From Fragilariopsis cylindrus CCMP1102 (Eukaryota > Bacillariophyta > Bacillariophyceae > Bacillariales > Bacillariaceae): a stretch of DNA of 64,000 bases. The position numbers and the translations under genes were made by a program. The notes under the pieces are model-generated. The model was not told where the DNA came from. It was given only the letters and a program-made list of their open reading frames with translations, and searched no databases. The stretch lies in assembly GCA_900095095.1 (NCBI GenBank), contig FMBT01000348.1, positions 1 through 64,000 on the forward strand, read 5' to 3'. Shown piece after piece: positions 30,962-42,300 of the stretch; within the stretch, counting starts at the first letter, position 1; every line of letters begins with the position of its first letter.

Positions 30962-33646
30962 CTACCAGTAATCATCGACGAACGAGTCATCCTCACTCGC
31001 TGGAGTGTAGCACAGAAGTGGCGTTTCTTGGATCAAGGAAGGAATTGGTGGTGGTGGAGTTTTCTGTACATTTGTCGCTCGAATGAACCTGAACTCTTTG
31101 TCAGAATCCGTTGTAGAATTAGAATTCTGTACACTGTCGTCGTCACTTTTCGATAACGATGTATCATTTCTACCGATGATTGTAGATGAGTCAAAAATAC
31201 TTCCGCCTTTTCTTGGCGCAATCGTTCGAAGTTTTGGAGGGCCCGAAATATTATATTGGTGATCCAGATGGTGGCTGTTTTGTGATTTATAATTTGTTGG
31301 TGGAGGTCCTCGAGAGAGAAAGGGTGATTCGAATGAAACCTTACCGTCTTCGACATACGACCTTGAAACCCCAGCAGCGGTAGTATCAGCAGCAGCACTG
31401 GCGGAAGATGGCGGAATTGTTCCAGGCTTGAGGAGATAAAGCTTTTTTTTCTTGGCGAGATTGCTACGACGAATGGTTTTTCTTTCATTCCACTCCTTCG
31501 CCAACTGTGAGCAAGGAGAGAGGTTATTCGGTACAACTTTCTTCGACGAGTGGCCCAACCTTGTTGGTGAATCACATACGGGATTGTGATTTCGTCTTGA
31601 AAATGACCCAAGAAAACAAAGTTTCTTCTCGCCTTGTTCTTTTGTCGAAGAGTTGAAATCAGGAAGCTGAACAGGAGCGGAAGTGCTTTTTGGAGACTTT
31701 GTTACCTCCGCATCGTCTGTATCATTCTTAATCTTGTTCTCGATTTCGGTCTCGGTCTCTGTCCCGTTCTCGCTATGATTCTCCTCGTCTTTTCGTTGCG
31801 ATGTAGTAGGGAGTTCTAGGGACTGGACTATAGCAGATGATGAGATTTTGGAAGACATCGTAGCCGAATCATTCTTGGAATTAGCTTCCTGGGTACCCTT
31901 TGTTAAAACCGTCCCCGCGGTCGTAGAAGTGCTAAAGTCGCGAATGGTCAACTTAGCTCGTAATTTTGCACGTCTCTGTTTCTCTTCAGCAAGCTTGTCC
32001 CATATTGCCCCATTACGGTTGAGCATAGAGGTATTCGATCTCATAGTAGTATAAGATTCTTGCTCTTCTTCAATTCGTTGTGTCTTTGACGGATGGTCGC
32101 TGCTGACGCTGTCATCTTCGTTGCTGTTGTTGTTGCTCTCGCCTTTGTTGTCGTCGTAGTCTATCGATGATACGCATTGATGATGAATGCCATTCGTATT
32201 GGTTCGATTGCTTGCGGGTGAGGAGGGAATCACTTCAGAGCTCGTTGAACTAATATCTCCTGTCATAGGTCGGCCATTAGAATCACCTATCGCACCAGCA
32301 GAACCTCCGAGAAGCTTGACCATCGTGGTTGCTTCAGTAGCAGCAGTAGTTACAGCAGCAGTAGTAGTAGTAGTAGTAGTAGTAGTACCTTCTTGCTTGT
32401 TATCAGTCATTGTATCTTTAAATAGGACGTCTAACGCCAGAGGCTTTTGTTGATGCTGTTGATTATGGTATTGGTGTAATCCATCAATCGCCTCCTGTAG
32501 AACTTCGCGTGATTTCTTTGACGATTCTCGAACTTCCTTAGAAAATGCATCGGACTTGATCCCACTACGGAAATATTGATAGATGGCCCACAGCAACATT
32601 GCCATCAAGAAAACCCCGACGAAGCCACAGGTACGCAATAGTCGATCCATAGTTCGAGCGTCAGATTCCATTCGAGCATTCAACTGCGCAAGTAATAGCG
32701 TATGTGCTTCGAAAGCATCTTTGTTCGCGATTGTGTCAAACATTCGTTTTTTACTGGATTCCTTTACCTTGGGACTGTCGTGGTAGAACGATTCATCATT
32801 CGCCCCCTTCTGCGAATTTTTCTCATGCTGCTGCTGCTGCTCGGTGTAATTATTACTCGAGTCGTATTTCGTTTCCGTCGTCTCCTTACTATTATCTTCG
32901 TCTAGAGGTACATCATTCGTGTCCTCTATAAGAAGAAGAATCTCGTCCTTCTGTCTCGAGGCTTCGGTAAAATCAAATTCTACGACGATCTCGGTCAATT
33001 TCTTACCGATGATAGTTACAGTGTCATCTGTTTCGTCCATTTCTTCAACAACAAGACCATTATCAACAACTTTAACTCCATTTAACTGTTGATATCCGAA
33101 GTCAAGCACGAATGTAGATGGATTCGGTTCTACTGGTAAAAGAATGGATGATGCTGACATGGACTCGTCGTTGATATCTTCGCTGCTATTACTATTATCA
33201 TTATTATCATTATTATTATACAAAATGCCACATGATGTTAAACTTAGTAGGACAGGACCCGTCTTCCACCATACAGGAAGATTCTCTAGTGTCATCACAT
33301 TAGAAACGCCACAAGGGTTGATATGATTCTGAGGGAAATGTAGGACCTCGTGGTGTAAAGTAGTTGAAGAAGAAGAAGCAGCAGCAGATGATGATGACGA
33401 TGACGACGACGATGACAATGACGAACGATCGCTGGAAACTTCCGAACTATGATATTCTGGCAAGAGCAACAAGTCACAAACAATGGGATGTTCTGTCAGA
33501 TCATCTCTACCGTACACTTTGTCACCCCCATCGCCAGTGGTAGTCCTAGTATCGCTGTAGGAAGAAGAAGTATACAATTCGTCGTGGTCTCCTCCTCTGC
33601 AGGATGAATGAATGAGAAGAATTGGAACGTCGGGAGTTGCAATCAT
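30962..33646 (-). CDS. Unknown large single-pass membrane protein, mostly disordered
   Basis: Not recognised. One exon, 894 residues from ATG 33646 (a GTG two codons upstream is unlikely). The N-terminal ~270 residues contain ordered-looking hydrophobic stretches (LPVWWKTGPVLLSLTSCGIL; STFVLDFGYQQLNGVKVV) interrupted by Ser and Asp/Asn tracts. One clear transmembrane helix at about residues 334-357 (TCGFVGVFLMAMLLWAIYQYF). The remaining ~530 residues are Ser/Thr/Lys-rich with mixed charge, no secondary-structure pattern, and a conserved-looking short segment PCSQLAKEWNERKTIRRSNLAKKKKLY. No signal peptide, so probably an internal-membrane protein with a long cytosolic tail carrying short linear motifs. 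Function cannot be inferred. Confidence 0.75.
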   Translation of the reverse strand: MIATPDVPILLIHSSCRGGDHDELYTSSSYSDTRTTTGDGGDKVYGRDDLTEHPIVCDLLLLPEYHSSEVSSDRSSLSSSSSSSSSSAAASSSSTTLHHEVLHFPQNHINPCGVSNVMTLENLPVWWKTGPVLLSLTSCGILYNNNDNNDNSNSSEDINDESMSASSILLPVEPNPSTFVLDFGYQQLNGVKVVDNGLVVEEMDETDDTVTIIGKKLTEIVVEFDFTEASRQKDEILLLIEDTNDVPLDEDNSKETTETKYDSSNNYTEQQQQHEKNSQKGANDESFYHDSPKVKESSKKRMFDTIANKDAFEAHTLLLAQLNARMESDARTMDRLLRTCGFVGVFLMAMLLWAIYQYFRSGIKSDAFSKEVRESSKKSREVLQEAIDGLHQYHNQQHQQKPLALDVLFKDTMTDNKQEGTTTTTTTTTAAVTTAATEATTMVKLLGGSAGAIGDSNGRPMTGDISSTSSEVIPSSPASNRTNTNGIHHQCVSSIDYDDNKGESNNNSNEDDSVSSDHPSKTQRIEEEQESYTTMRSNTSMLNRNGAIWDKLAEEKQRRAKLRAKLTIRDFSTSTTAGTVLTKGTQEANSKNDSATMSSKISSSAIVQSLELPTTSQRKDEENHSENGTETETEIENKIKNDTDDAEVTKSPKSTSAPVQLPDFNSSTKEQGEKKLCFLGSFSRRNHNPVCDSPTRLGHSSKKVVPNNLSPCSQLAKEWNERKTIRRSNLAKKKKLYLLKPGTIPPSSASAAADTTAAGVSRSYVEDGKVSFESPFLSRGPPPTNYKSQNSHHLDHQYNISGPPKLRTIAPRKGGSIFDSSTIIGRNDTSLSKSDDDSVQNSNSTTDSDKEFRFIRATNVQKTPPPPIPSLIQETPLLCYTPASEDDSFVDDYW

Positions 33647-34753
33647 CGTCACAAGCTTTGAGACTGTCCGTCTATATCGTCGATCTAAGAAGATGCTATT
33701 TTAATCAAATACTGAATTAGGCATGAACAGTAATATGTCTAAGGCGATTGGTTATAAAACTTTGATGCCAAGATGAGTATCAAGTACAGTGGTAGCTTCG
33801 TTAGAAAATGAATTTAAATTGGCTGTGATCCAAAAGGTCTTTTTTCGTTTTTCGAAATTACGAGTGCATAGACGCTACGGCACTGCACGCTAAAAATTAC
33901 ATTAGGCAATGCACGACTGAAATTGTCCGTGAATGAATACACTTACTTTTTTATTGCGTTTTTATCCATTTACCTGGTTGTATTATTGATGTAAAACCTC
34001 TTGATAGACAGAAGTAAAGTCACAGACTATCATGCTAGCAGATGCAAAAGATCAGCTTCAACTACATCTAAATGATAAAGAGTGAGTACCCCTCTCAGTT
34101 TCATACACAAATCCATAACGATACTATCCATTTAAGAACTAATTACTATTACTACACTACTACATAATATTAATAATTTACCCCAGTTCAGTTCTTAAAC
34201 CTATGCCTATGTCTATGTAATCACAGGGATTCATAAGGTACCATTTATATGGTATGTAATTGATAAAAGAATGATCATGAACTCAATTAGGTAGGGTAAC
34301 CCTCCCCACAATAATGAAAAATTCAACTGGATTTGCTATTACTATAGAAATATTTTCCTCTTCTGGGTTTTGATTTGCTAATTTGCAAGCGATGATAGTG
34401 ACATCGAAGGCGATGTTGCAAAAGAAACCGGCGTATGCAACGATTTAAGAGAGAAGAAGAGCACGAAGCGCGAAATTGACATCTAACATGATACTTTTTT
34501 CTCTGCAGTGGATTTCGCGTTGAACCTACCACCAATTACTACTGTTGTTATGTAAGTAATTCAAGTAAATAAGAAGAGAATCAATCTCAAGGAAGTTCGT
34601 ATCCAATAATAATAACAGTTTCGTTTTTTAAAATATATAGATCAAAAAGAATTAGTCTTCCTTATTTTCAACATCCTTAATAGTAAGGGATAAAACTATA
34701 AATGGATGACTGAATTGAAACACACAACAATCATTTCCATAAAGTACTACGAA
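33647..34753. other. Intergenic, 1.1 kb, holding the microprotein candidate
   Basis: Apart from the weak two-exon candidate at 34032-34486, nothing recognised. A further acceptor-like TTTTTCTCTGCAG ends at 34509 with a GTAAGT donor at about 34552, so an additional exon on the plus strand cannot be ruled out. Confidence 0.4.
34032..34486 (+). CDS. Possible two-exon microprotein (48 residues)
   Basis: Weak candidate. ATG 34032 opens a 50-base exon ending at a GTGAGT donor (34082); acceptor TTTGCAAG ends at 34389 and the second exon (34390-34486) continues in frame to TAA. The product would be 48 residues, acidic in the middle (DDDSDIEGDVAKE) and basic near the end (REKKSTKREIDI). Evidence is only splice-site quality, frame continuity and a coding-like composition. 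Nothing similar is recognised. It lies in the 1.1-kb gap between two minus-strand genes. A 5' UTR or chance open frame is the alternative. Confidence 0.25.
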
Positions 34754-37700
34754 TTAAGAGCGATCAGTAATGGACACAACTCCAACTTCTGAAGAAGGAA
34801 CAATACGAACAAAGTACTTGACCGAAGAACTCGATAAGATTCCCATCCATGTATCATACGAACTTAAATCGCGCTCCATATTATGCGATTCCTCCTCGTT
34901 TTCGTTGTCACCCTCTTGTTTATTGTCAACCAGTCTGATATCTTCCTGTTCATCTGAGCTATCTCCTCGCTTTTCTTCGTTGGCTGCCACCTCCTTTTGA
35001 GCAACAGCATCAAGAAGAAACTCTCCTCTCTCATTTTCTTCACCTTCTCCAGAGTTTTCGCCAAGGTTTTGTTGTTCTTCTTCTTCAGAATCTTCCTCTG
35101 ATTCTTCGTCATCACCACCTGTTTCTTGTTCTACTCCGTCTATTTTATCAAATTTGGTATCGGCGCCTGTATCAGCGCCTGTATCGTCTATATTAGTATT
35201 CCTTACTCTGTCATTTCCTATACGATCTACTGCATCCACCTCAACTTCTTCAAGCAATCTTCTTCTTCTTCTGTGACCCTCGGGTACAGTTTTGACGTTA
35301 TCACCGATCCACCAAGGGCCAACGCCAGATGCCTTAGCAATGACTCGACTCCACATATCGTGTAGTCCAAGGACAAATTCCAAAGCAGATCGATCTGTCG
35401 TGACTTCCCATTGCACTATTTCTCCTAGAACATCACATCGAAAGAGACGACCGTCGTCCGATTGAAGTGTATGCACTATCCAACGAGAATCCAATAGCTC
35501 CATAAAACCATCTCCAAATAGATTGTCTGAAACTGCAATACGAACCATTCTGTAGGCAGCATTTTGAACGAGTGTATTCGTCGATTCAAGACCACGTTGT
35601 CGATAATTAGGATCATCCATCATCATCATCATTTCTTCTTCCTCGTCACCATCATCGGCAAAGTAATCTTTGGGTGTACCCTTACCAATAAGCATGGCTG
35701 TAGCTCCTTCCATTTCTTCACTGTATGGTTGTGCGGATGCCTCACGTAGTAGTTTCGGAATATTGAAGAGCATAATATCCGGATCAATATATATAGCACG
35801 TTTAGTATTACCACCAAAGAATAGTCCAGGGGATAGCTTAGGCAATAATCTGAGGATTTCGTTCTTGTCTATCACGTCGTTGCTTTCATCTACCCTCAAC
35901 GGAGCTACTTTCAAAGGGATTATCACCCAAGATCCGTCCCGGAACAGGTCGTCGCGTCGTCCACTGGTACTACTACTACTACTACTACTACCCATGAAGG
36001 ATGACCCACGATTAGGATTTTGAAGTGCCTGAAACAACATACTATTTTGAGCCACAAATGCCAAGTTGCAAGTTCCCTTCAAAAAAGATTTCGACGATAT
36101 CTGAAGCTTCGGATTAGCCGATGGAAGCGACTGGAGTGATTCATCAAGATCGACAGTATAAAGTACCGTTGCACATTCAGACGTCAGGGCTTGTGTCCAA
36201 CCAATAACTTCATCGTAGTAGGACTTTGTACATTGTGCCTCATGAGAACATTCGGAGGCACAGGGGAAAACTGGAGTTCCTCTTAGACATTCTTTGTCGT
36301 AGGGTGAGCATCCAACAATGCCTTGATTGGCAAAATAAATGCTCTTTTTTTCATTTTCGTTGTGAACTTTAACGTTATCGCTTTCGTCCTTCGTATGACC
36401 ACGACCACCATATGGAAAAGCTCGATCGTAATGCCAAGCTAGCATTTTAATGATACCCTCACGCAGATTCACTTGAGGTTTGAAACCTAACAAAGTCCCT
36501 GCTCGTTTAGTAGAACCAACAGAACCTACATCGATTCGTTCTGTCCTCCGTTCAGTCGACGATGACGCGTTTTTCTTACTTATTGGGGGAAAGAATTCTT
36601 GCATAATGTTGAGAACATCATCCAAGGAATGACCTTGTCCACTCGCCACGTTGAATATAATTGGATGTGGATTTCGTCGTCCCTGGGCATTATTTTCTCC
36701 CTCGGTTGAAGAAGAAGGTTGTAATTCTGATGTTCGGAATTGCATTGCCGCCATCATAGCATCAACAGCGTCATCGATATAAACAAAATCATGAATCGAT
36801 TCCTTCCATATGTCATGGTTGTTATACTGACTATTTCGCATCCAATCCTCCTTTTGATTAGTATCTTCGTCGATGCCATCTAGATCACCGGTAACGGCTC
36901 GTTCCGCCATTTCAAACAGAGGACTTCCCGGGACACCCCACGGTCCATATACAGTAAAGAATCGTAGACCTACACTACTAATATTTTTTGTATCGTAGTA
37001 TAGCTTTGCCAGCATCTCATCCATAACCTTAGATGCCCCTCGCAGTGAAGATGGAGTGCTTAGCGTTTGTGTTTCTTCCAAAAGATGAGACGACGTCGAT
37101 GAGGATCCGGTATTCTCCCTCTCCTCCTTGCTATGCGGATCGTTATTGTTATTGTTATTGCTATTGTGATGGGGATACACTTCAAACGAGCTCGCGTACA
37201 CGAAGTGTGGAGGAATATAATCACTATCACCATTTTCACTATATTTTCTTTCTCGTTCATGCTTGGCGAGTTGTTCCATCAATGCCTCCATCATACCAGC
37301 CTTAGGAACTTCCTTTTCTCTAGGGACTACTTGTAAGGCCGAATGAGGGAATGGATCAGCTAAATGAACGACGTGGGTGATGTCCAGATTTTCTCGAAAA
37401 ATATGATCAAGGACAGGTACCTCGCCTAAATCGAAATATTCAGGGATCATGGGAGAAAAGTCTACACGATAAAATCGGCCTTTATCACCCAAGGTTTGCA
37501 TCACGTTGAAGGATCTTTGACGTTGAAATTCGAATAGGGCGAGTTCTTCTTGACTTTCAGGATGAATCATCCTATCCACGCAAATAATACGTCTCGGTGA
37601 ATAGGTACGGTGTAAAGCCAAGGCTAATTCACTTCCCAAAAATCCAGCGGCACCCGTTATAAGCACGACGGATTCCTCTGTTAAGAAAGCATGGCCAAAG

Positions 37701-37867
37701 TTTTCGTTTTCGTGATAACCGTGTTCATTTCGATATCGATATCCGTCTCCACCTTTTTTATCTGCTTCTGCTGCCTGGCAATTATTAAGAATGCACGTCG
37801 AAGTCAATAAACAAAGCCAGAATGATAAACAAATCAGGAACGACGGTCGCAATCTTTTTCTATCCAT
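34754..37867 (-). CDS. Fused epimerase-like (SDR) and glycosyltransferase-like protein
   Basis: One exon, 1,037 residues from ATG 37867 (a TTG three codons upstream is less likely). Signal anchor at about residues 6-32 (LICLSFWLCLLTSTCIL), so Golgi/secretory. Residues ~65-490 form an extended SDR domain like UDP-glucuronate 4-epimerases: GAAGFLGSELALAL (NAD-binding glycines present), VVHLADP, FVYASSFEVYP, LRFFTVYGPWG, HDFVYIDDAVDAMMAA and the LGFKPQVNLREGI tail. The catalytic Tyr of YxxxK is not seen: the aligned site reads SLRGASK, that is Arg where Tyr is expected. Residues ~530-860 form a second, Cys-containing domain (PCASECSHEAQC) with a DxD-like YIDPDIM, suggesting a nucleotide-sugar transferase. 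A ~90-residue acidic stretch follows, then an ordered end. A shorter, more degenerate paralog is at 48813-51491. Probably glycan synthesis; exact reaction unknown. Confidence 0.8.
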   Translation of the reverse strand: MDRKRLRPSFLICLSFWLCLLTSTCILNNCQAAEADKKGGDGYRYRNEHGYHENENFGHAFLTEESVVLITGAAGFLGSELALALHRTYSPRRIICVDRMIHPESQEELALFEFQRQRSFNVMQTLGDKGRFYRVDFSPMIPEYFDLGEVPVLDHIFRENLDITHVVHLADPFPHSALQVVPREKEVPKAGMMEALMEQLAKHERERKYSENGDSDYIPPHFVYASSFEVYPHHNSNNNNNNDPHSKEERENTGSSSTSSHLLEETQTLSTPSSLRGASKVMDEMLAKLYYDTKNISSVGLRFFTVYGPWGVPGSPLFEMAERAVTGDLDGIDEDTNQKEDWMRNSQYNNHDIWKESIHDFVYIDDAVDAMMAAMQFRTSELQPSSSTEGENNAQGRRNPHPIIFNVASGQGHSLDDVLNIMQEFFPPISKKNASSSTERRTERIDVGSVGSTKRAGTLLGFKPQVNLREGIIKMLAWHYDRAFPYGGRGHTKDESDNVKVHNENEKKSIYFANQGIVGCSPYDKECLRGTPVFPCASECSHEAQCTKSYYDEVIGWTQALTSECATVLYTVDLDESLQSLPSANPKLQISSKSFLKGTCNLAFVAQNSMLFQALQNPNRGSSFMGSSSSSSSTSGRRDDLFRDGSWVIIPLKVAPLRVDESNDVIDKNEILRLLPKLSPGLFFGGNTKRAIYIDPDIMLFNIPKLLREASAQPYSEEMEGATAMLIGKGTPKDYFADDGDEEEEMMMMMDDPNYRQRGLESTNTLVQNAAYRMVRIAVSDNLFGDGFMELLDSRWIVHTLQSDDGRLFRCDVLGEIVQWEVTTDRSALEFVLGLHDMWSRVIAKASGVGPWWIGDNVKTVPEGHRRRRRLLEEVEVDAVDRIGNDRVRNTNIDDTGADTGADTKFDKIDGVEQETGGDDEESEEDSEEEEQQNLGENSGEGEENERGEFLLDAVAQKEVAANEEKRGDSSDEQEDIRLVDNKQEGDNENEEESHNMERDLSSYDTWMGILSSSSVKYFVRIVPSSEVGVVSITDRS

Positions 37868-38519
37868 AATTGTCAAAGCAACGCTCGAACGCTAACGTTA
37901 GCAGTCGAAAGGTCTTAATTTCATTTAATTTGAGTGCAATAGCAGTACAAGTCTAACGTTGAATAGCAAAGCAAAAGTCTGAAGTTCACTAGTTTTAAGT
38001 TTGCTATCTGAAGTACAAAATAAGTTACAACAACATTTAATAATAGACAATAAAGGAAAATTAAAAATATAATTATATTCGTGTGAAACGCGTAACGAAT
38101 GAATAATCAATCAAATCGGATGAGTTTATTCACGATTCATTCCAATTAAGGGGTTGATTGATTCGGGGGTAGTGCTATTGTTAAAAGCGGGTGTTTTATT
38201 CAGCACGGAAAAGTTTGTCTGCTACTGTACTACTAGTACTACTAGCATAGTCGTCAGCTAGCTTTACAAAGATATATATATCTTATGCAGGTCAAATCGG
38301 ACAAAAGCAGTATATCTCCATGGACTTTTAATGTACAATCTGTCACAATTGCCTCCAGGCAATCAAAAAAATACAGTTAGTTGAACGCTATCTATAAAGC
38401 AACCAAGGAAGAATTGTGTTATGTCAATGATATAATATTATAATACAGTAGTAGTTGTTCACTGCTTGCTTGCTGCTATTTTTAAGATGACCACTAACAT
38501 ACTTTCTTTCTTAAATCAG

Positions 38520-38660
38520 ATCAATATCAATGTAGGTACAGTTGAATGAATTCCCATTGTCATGTTGATGTGAATGATTTCTTTCTACTTTTAATTCTAG
38601 TGCAGGTATCACTCGCAATTGAAAATGTCAAGGAAAATCTTACCTAGGATTGAACCACAT
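38520..38660 (-). repeat. Diverged dispersed repeat, copy A
   Basis: In reverse complement it aligns with 58520-58690: an identical 32-base core (38544-38575 against 58636-58667), a shared TTGATAT/GATCTG stretch after it and a shared CCAATCCTA-like block before it. The GGTTCAATCC on the minus strand near 38645-38654 resembles a pol III B box, which would fit a SINE, but no A box is convincing. Confidence 0.6.
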
Positions 38661-39205
38661 CATCACTGGTTTAACACATACTAGAACTAAAGCAGACCAC
38701 CAGGGCCAGAGACTGCCTGGGTGATATGATAATAGTTACCAAGTATTTTATGTAATCTCCAACTGTTGTGATGACAATGGCATGCAAGCTTGCCCACCAG
38801 CACAGGTGTATACATATTGCATATTATAAATATTGCTATTGAATAATTAATTATTGTTCTACACCCCTAGATAAATGCACATATTATATGTGACTTGAAA
38901 TCTTAACAGCTTTCCAGCTATGGAATATCTACGCCACACTTCAAATCATAGTGGAGTGGCTCAGGTTTTGTGGAATTCCGTCTGGCTCGTGGATGCTCGC
39001 GCGAAGTGAAGAACTCTCTCATTGTTGTATCTTCTTTTGTCACGTGCTGTATTACGGTACTACTATTTACTGATAGTAGACAAGTGATACCGTTCAAGGT
39101 AAAAGTGACTAAAGCATCAAGCGAAAGATATAAAAACAGGTCCAACACAAAATATCATTTTTACAGAACATTTCTCACAAAAAACCAAAGCAAAGCAAAA
39201 CAAAA

Positions 39206-39206
<1 letters not shown>

Positions 39207-39246
<40 letters not shown>
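39207..39246. repeat. Poly(A) tract, 40 bases
   Basis: Uninterrupted A run preceded by CAAAA units. It lies in the presumed 5' UTR/promoter of the PEP-utilising gene, which has introns, so it is not a retrocopy tail of that gene. Confidence 0.9.
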
Positions 39247-39247
<1 letters not shown>

Positions 39248-39330
39248 AAGATTAAATCAGATAAATAAAATAGAAAGAATCGAGTCGAATCGAATCAAGA
39301 ATATATCATATATTCAAATATAGTGTCATT

Positions 39331-42300
39331 ATGACTACTCGTCTTCCACTCATGAAAAGAGGGTCCGCTACCGAGAGCTCAAAACGAAGCTCAATGCGTG
39401 GTAGTATTTTAAATACCACTGCTAGACGTGACTTGATTGCTGCTCAACTCGCACTTGATAGAGAGATTTTTGATCCATCCCTTGGTTGTCCACTTACATC
39501 CTTTGAAGGTGCAACATTAGCTTTGATGGGTGGAAAAGCCTTAAATTGTTGGAAGCTAGCGCGTCATGGGTTCCCCATTCCAACAGCTTTTGTAATTCCA
39601 ACGTATGTATATTCGTTACATATTGACGAAGCAAATGTAGCAAGTTTAATCAGTGATGTCTATACAGCCAATCTTAATGATGGAAATGCTCGTGGCGCTG
39701 CAAAGGCCAAGTTAGCAACAATTCGTGAGAAAATCATGAAAACTGAACTCAATCCTGAAGTTGTGAATAATCTCAAATTATTCCTGGAGAGTTTAGCTAC
39801 TGGATCCTTCGTAGCTATTCGTTCGTCTTCTTCTGCTGAAGATCTAGATTCGCAATCATTCGCGGGTCAATACGATACATGTAAGTTTATCTCTATCAAA
39901 ATTTATAACATAATGTTCCTTTGTTCTTCGCTTTCCGATTCTATTTTGAATCAATCATCACCTCGTCTCGACGTCGCACATCCATTTATGTATTGAATAA
40001 GACCCACCTCGATGACTGACTAAAGTTAAGATATTTATATCTTATTTTTTGCTCAATTCTGATATTTTTTATTCGTTATATCATCACGCACACAGTTTTG
40101 TACAAGATGACCTGGATGAGATCGTAGATTCCATCAAGGGGTGTTGGGTATCAATGTTCAAGGACCATATTTTGGACTATGCCACTCATTTCGAAGGTTA
40201 CGTCCCTGGGAAAATGTCGACACCCACCATGGGAGTATTAATCATGAAAATGGTAGAAGCTCAATCTTCTGGAGTATGTTTCAGCAGAAACATTTGGGGA
40301 GACAATAATGAAGCATGATCGAAGCGGTATTAGGTCAAGGAGAGGGGTTAGTGTGTATGTATATTAATTTTCTAACGATCTCATTTGGTTTATCGTTCTT
40401 GTCTTCAATTCAATTACCATCTATTACTTTTCCAATCACTGTATTGTTTCGTACTTCTCTGTTATCTCTATTATTAAATTACCATCTCAGCCGGAGCTAT
40501 AACACCAGATAGATTCGTTGTAGATAAATATTCAACAATGTTTGTTATTCCGATATTTCAATTCAGACGAAAAAGTTTGTTAGAGCTAGCAACGAGGATG
40601 GTGTTGAAATGATCACCCTTGACGACCCTCACGAAGGACCAGTTCTCACGGATCAAATGTTGACGAAACTTACCAACTTGGCAAGATCTATTGAAGAATA
40701 TTACAATGCGGCACAAGATATTGAATGGGCCGTAGACAACAATGGAAGATTATACGTCTTACAGTCTCGTCCAATCACGACTGCAAATAGCTCTTCGTCG
40801 CTCTCCTTCGTTCCTCCAGGAGATGGTTTTTGGACGTTCGATCCAACGCATCACCCTAGACCACTTACAAAGTGGATGGAAAATTATTCCACGGACCTTA
40901 TGTCACATAACTCTCGTCGAGTTGGTTCTCTACTAAATCAATTAAACAGCGAACAATCCATGGCTACTCTTTCTCACAGCCAGAACACTTCCCTCCTTCA
41001 GATATTGAAAAATTAGAACGAGCGGCAAAGGCATATTGGGAGAAAAAACTATACGAAGAAGATTACCAAGAATTCGTCGATTTCTTTCGTCCAGACTGTG
41101 AGAGATTACGTCAAGAACTTCGTATCATCGATCCGTCGGTTTTATCCCATCCTTCACTGGTGAGGTACGTTGTTAAATGCTACGATTGTGCTGTTGAATT
41201 TTGGAAACTTCATCACGTATATACTATGCCTTGCATGGTTGTCGTTGGTGACTTTATGAATCGAATGGCAAAGTTGACAGGGAACGGTACAATGGAGACA
41301 TTACAACTTCTTGAGGGAGCTTCTCCTGAATCCAGAGGAATGCTCAATAAGAATGATCCTGAATTAGGAAAAATGTACAATTTGCTCAAACAAAATGAAA
41401 AGGCTTTGGAATTGCTCAAGTGTGACGAGAATATGGCAAAGTTTGCATTGGATTGTCTATTACATTTGCCTGGTGAGCTCGGTGAGCTTCTGCGGAAGGT
41501 ATCATTCGAATATGGTTGGAGATTGACCGGGGGGTATGATTTATGCGTCCCAGCTATGATAGAAACTCCGTACTTTTTCATTAAAACTCTTCAACAAGGT
41601 GTTGAAGAAGACGATGATTTAATGGAAAGAATAAAGAGCGTGTCGTGTCTCTTACATCTGAATGGCGCGAGTCTGTGCCAGAAGAAAAGCGAGAAGAATT
41701 CGATGAAATCCTGGAAGTTGGTCGTCGTTTCTTCCGAATGAGAGATGAACGAGGTCTATGTACCGATCTGACCGGAGTTGCATTATGCCGTAGGGGAATT
41801 CTAGAGGCAGGCCGCCGACTAACACATAAGGGAATCATCAACGCGCCAGATCACTTGACATGTGCTACAAAGAACGAAGCTATATCTTTATTGACAGGGG
41901 ATTTCGAGGCTTAACAGTTGATATTCAGGCCCTGTCGATGTTCCAACTGCGACAAATTACAGTCTCGTTTCCTGTATATTAAGAACGCTGATCCATCAAA
42001 AGTGCCCAATCCCTCGGTGTTCCTCCCCGCCGCCTCCAGACGTCCCTTTGCCCCCAAACATTGCCCGAACGATGGCAAATCTATACACAGGCCTCATCAA
42101 AGGGTTGTTTGACGAAACAAGTGGTAGTGAAGAGGATGTCTCAGAAAATCCAGATTGTAGCGTTGGGATCTCAGCTTCGACGGGCAAGGTTACGGGGAAG
42201 GTGACTGTTGTTCTACAGGATTCAGATCTACAGTTGGTTCAAAAGGGTGACATCGTAGTAACCTACTCAGCATCTGCCTCGTTTAATTTTGTTCTAGCGT

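Larger units (their letters stand above)
37868..39330. other. Divergent intergenic region, 1.46 kb, with a dispersed repeat and a 40-base poly(A)
   Basis: Holds one copy of a dispersed repeat (38520-38660; partner at 58520-58690) and an uninterrupted A run at 39207-39246, 84 bases before the next ATG. No gene seen. Confidence 0.6.
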
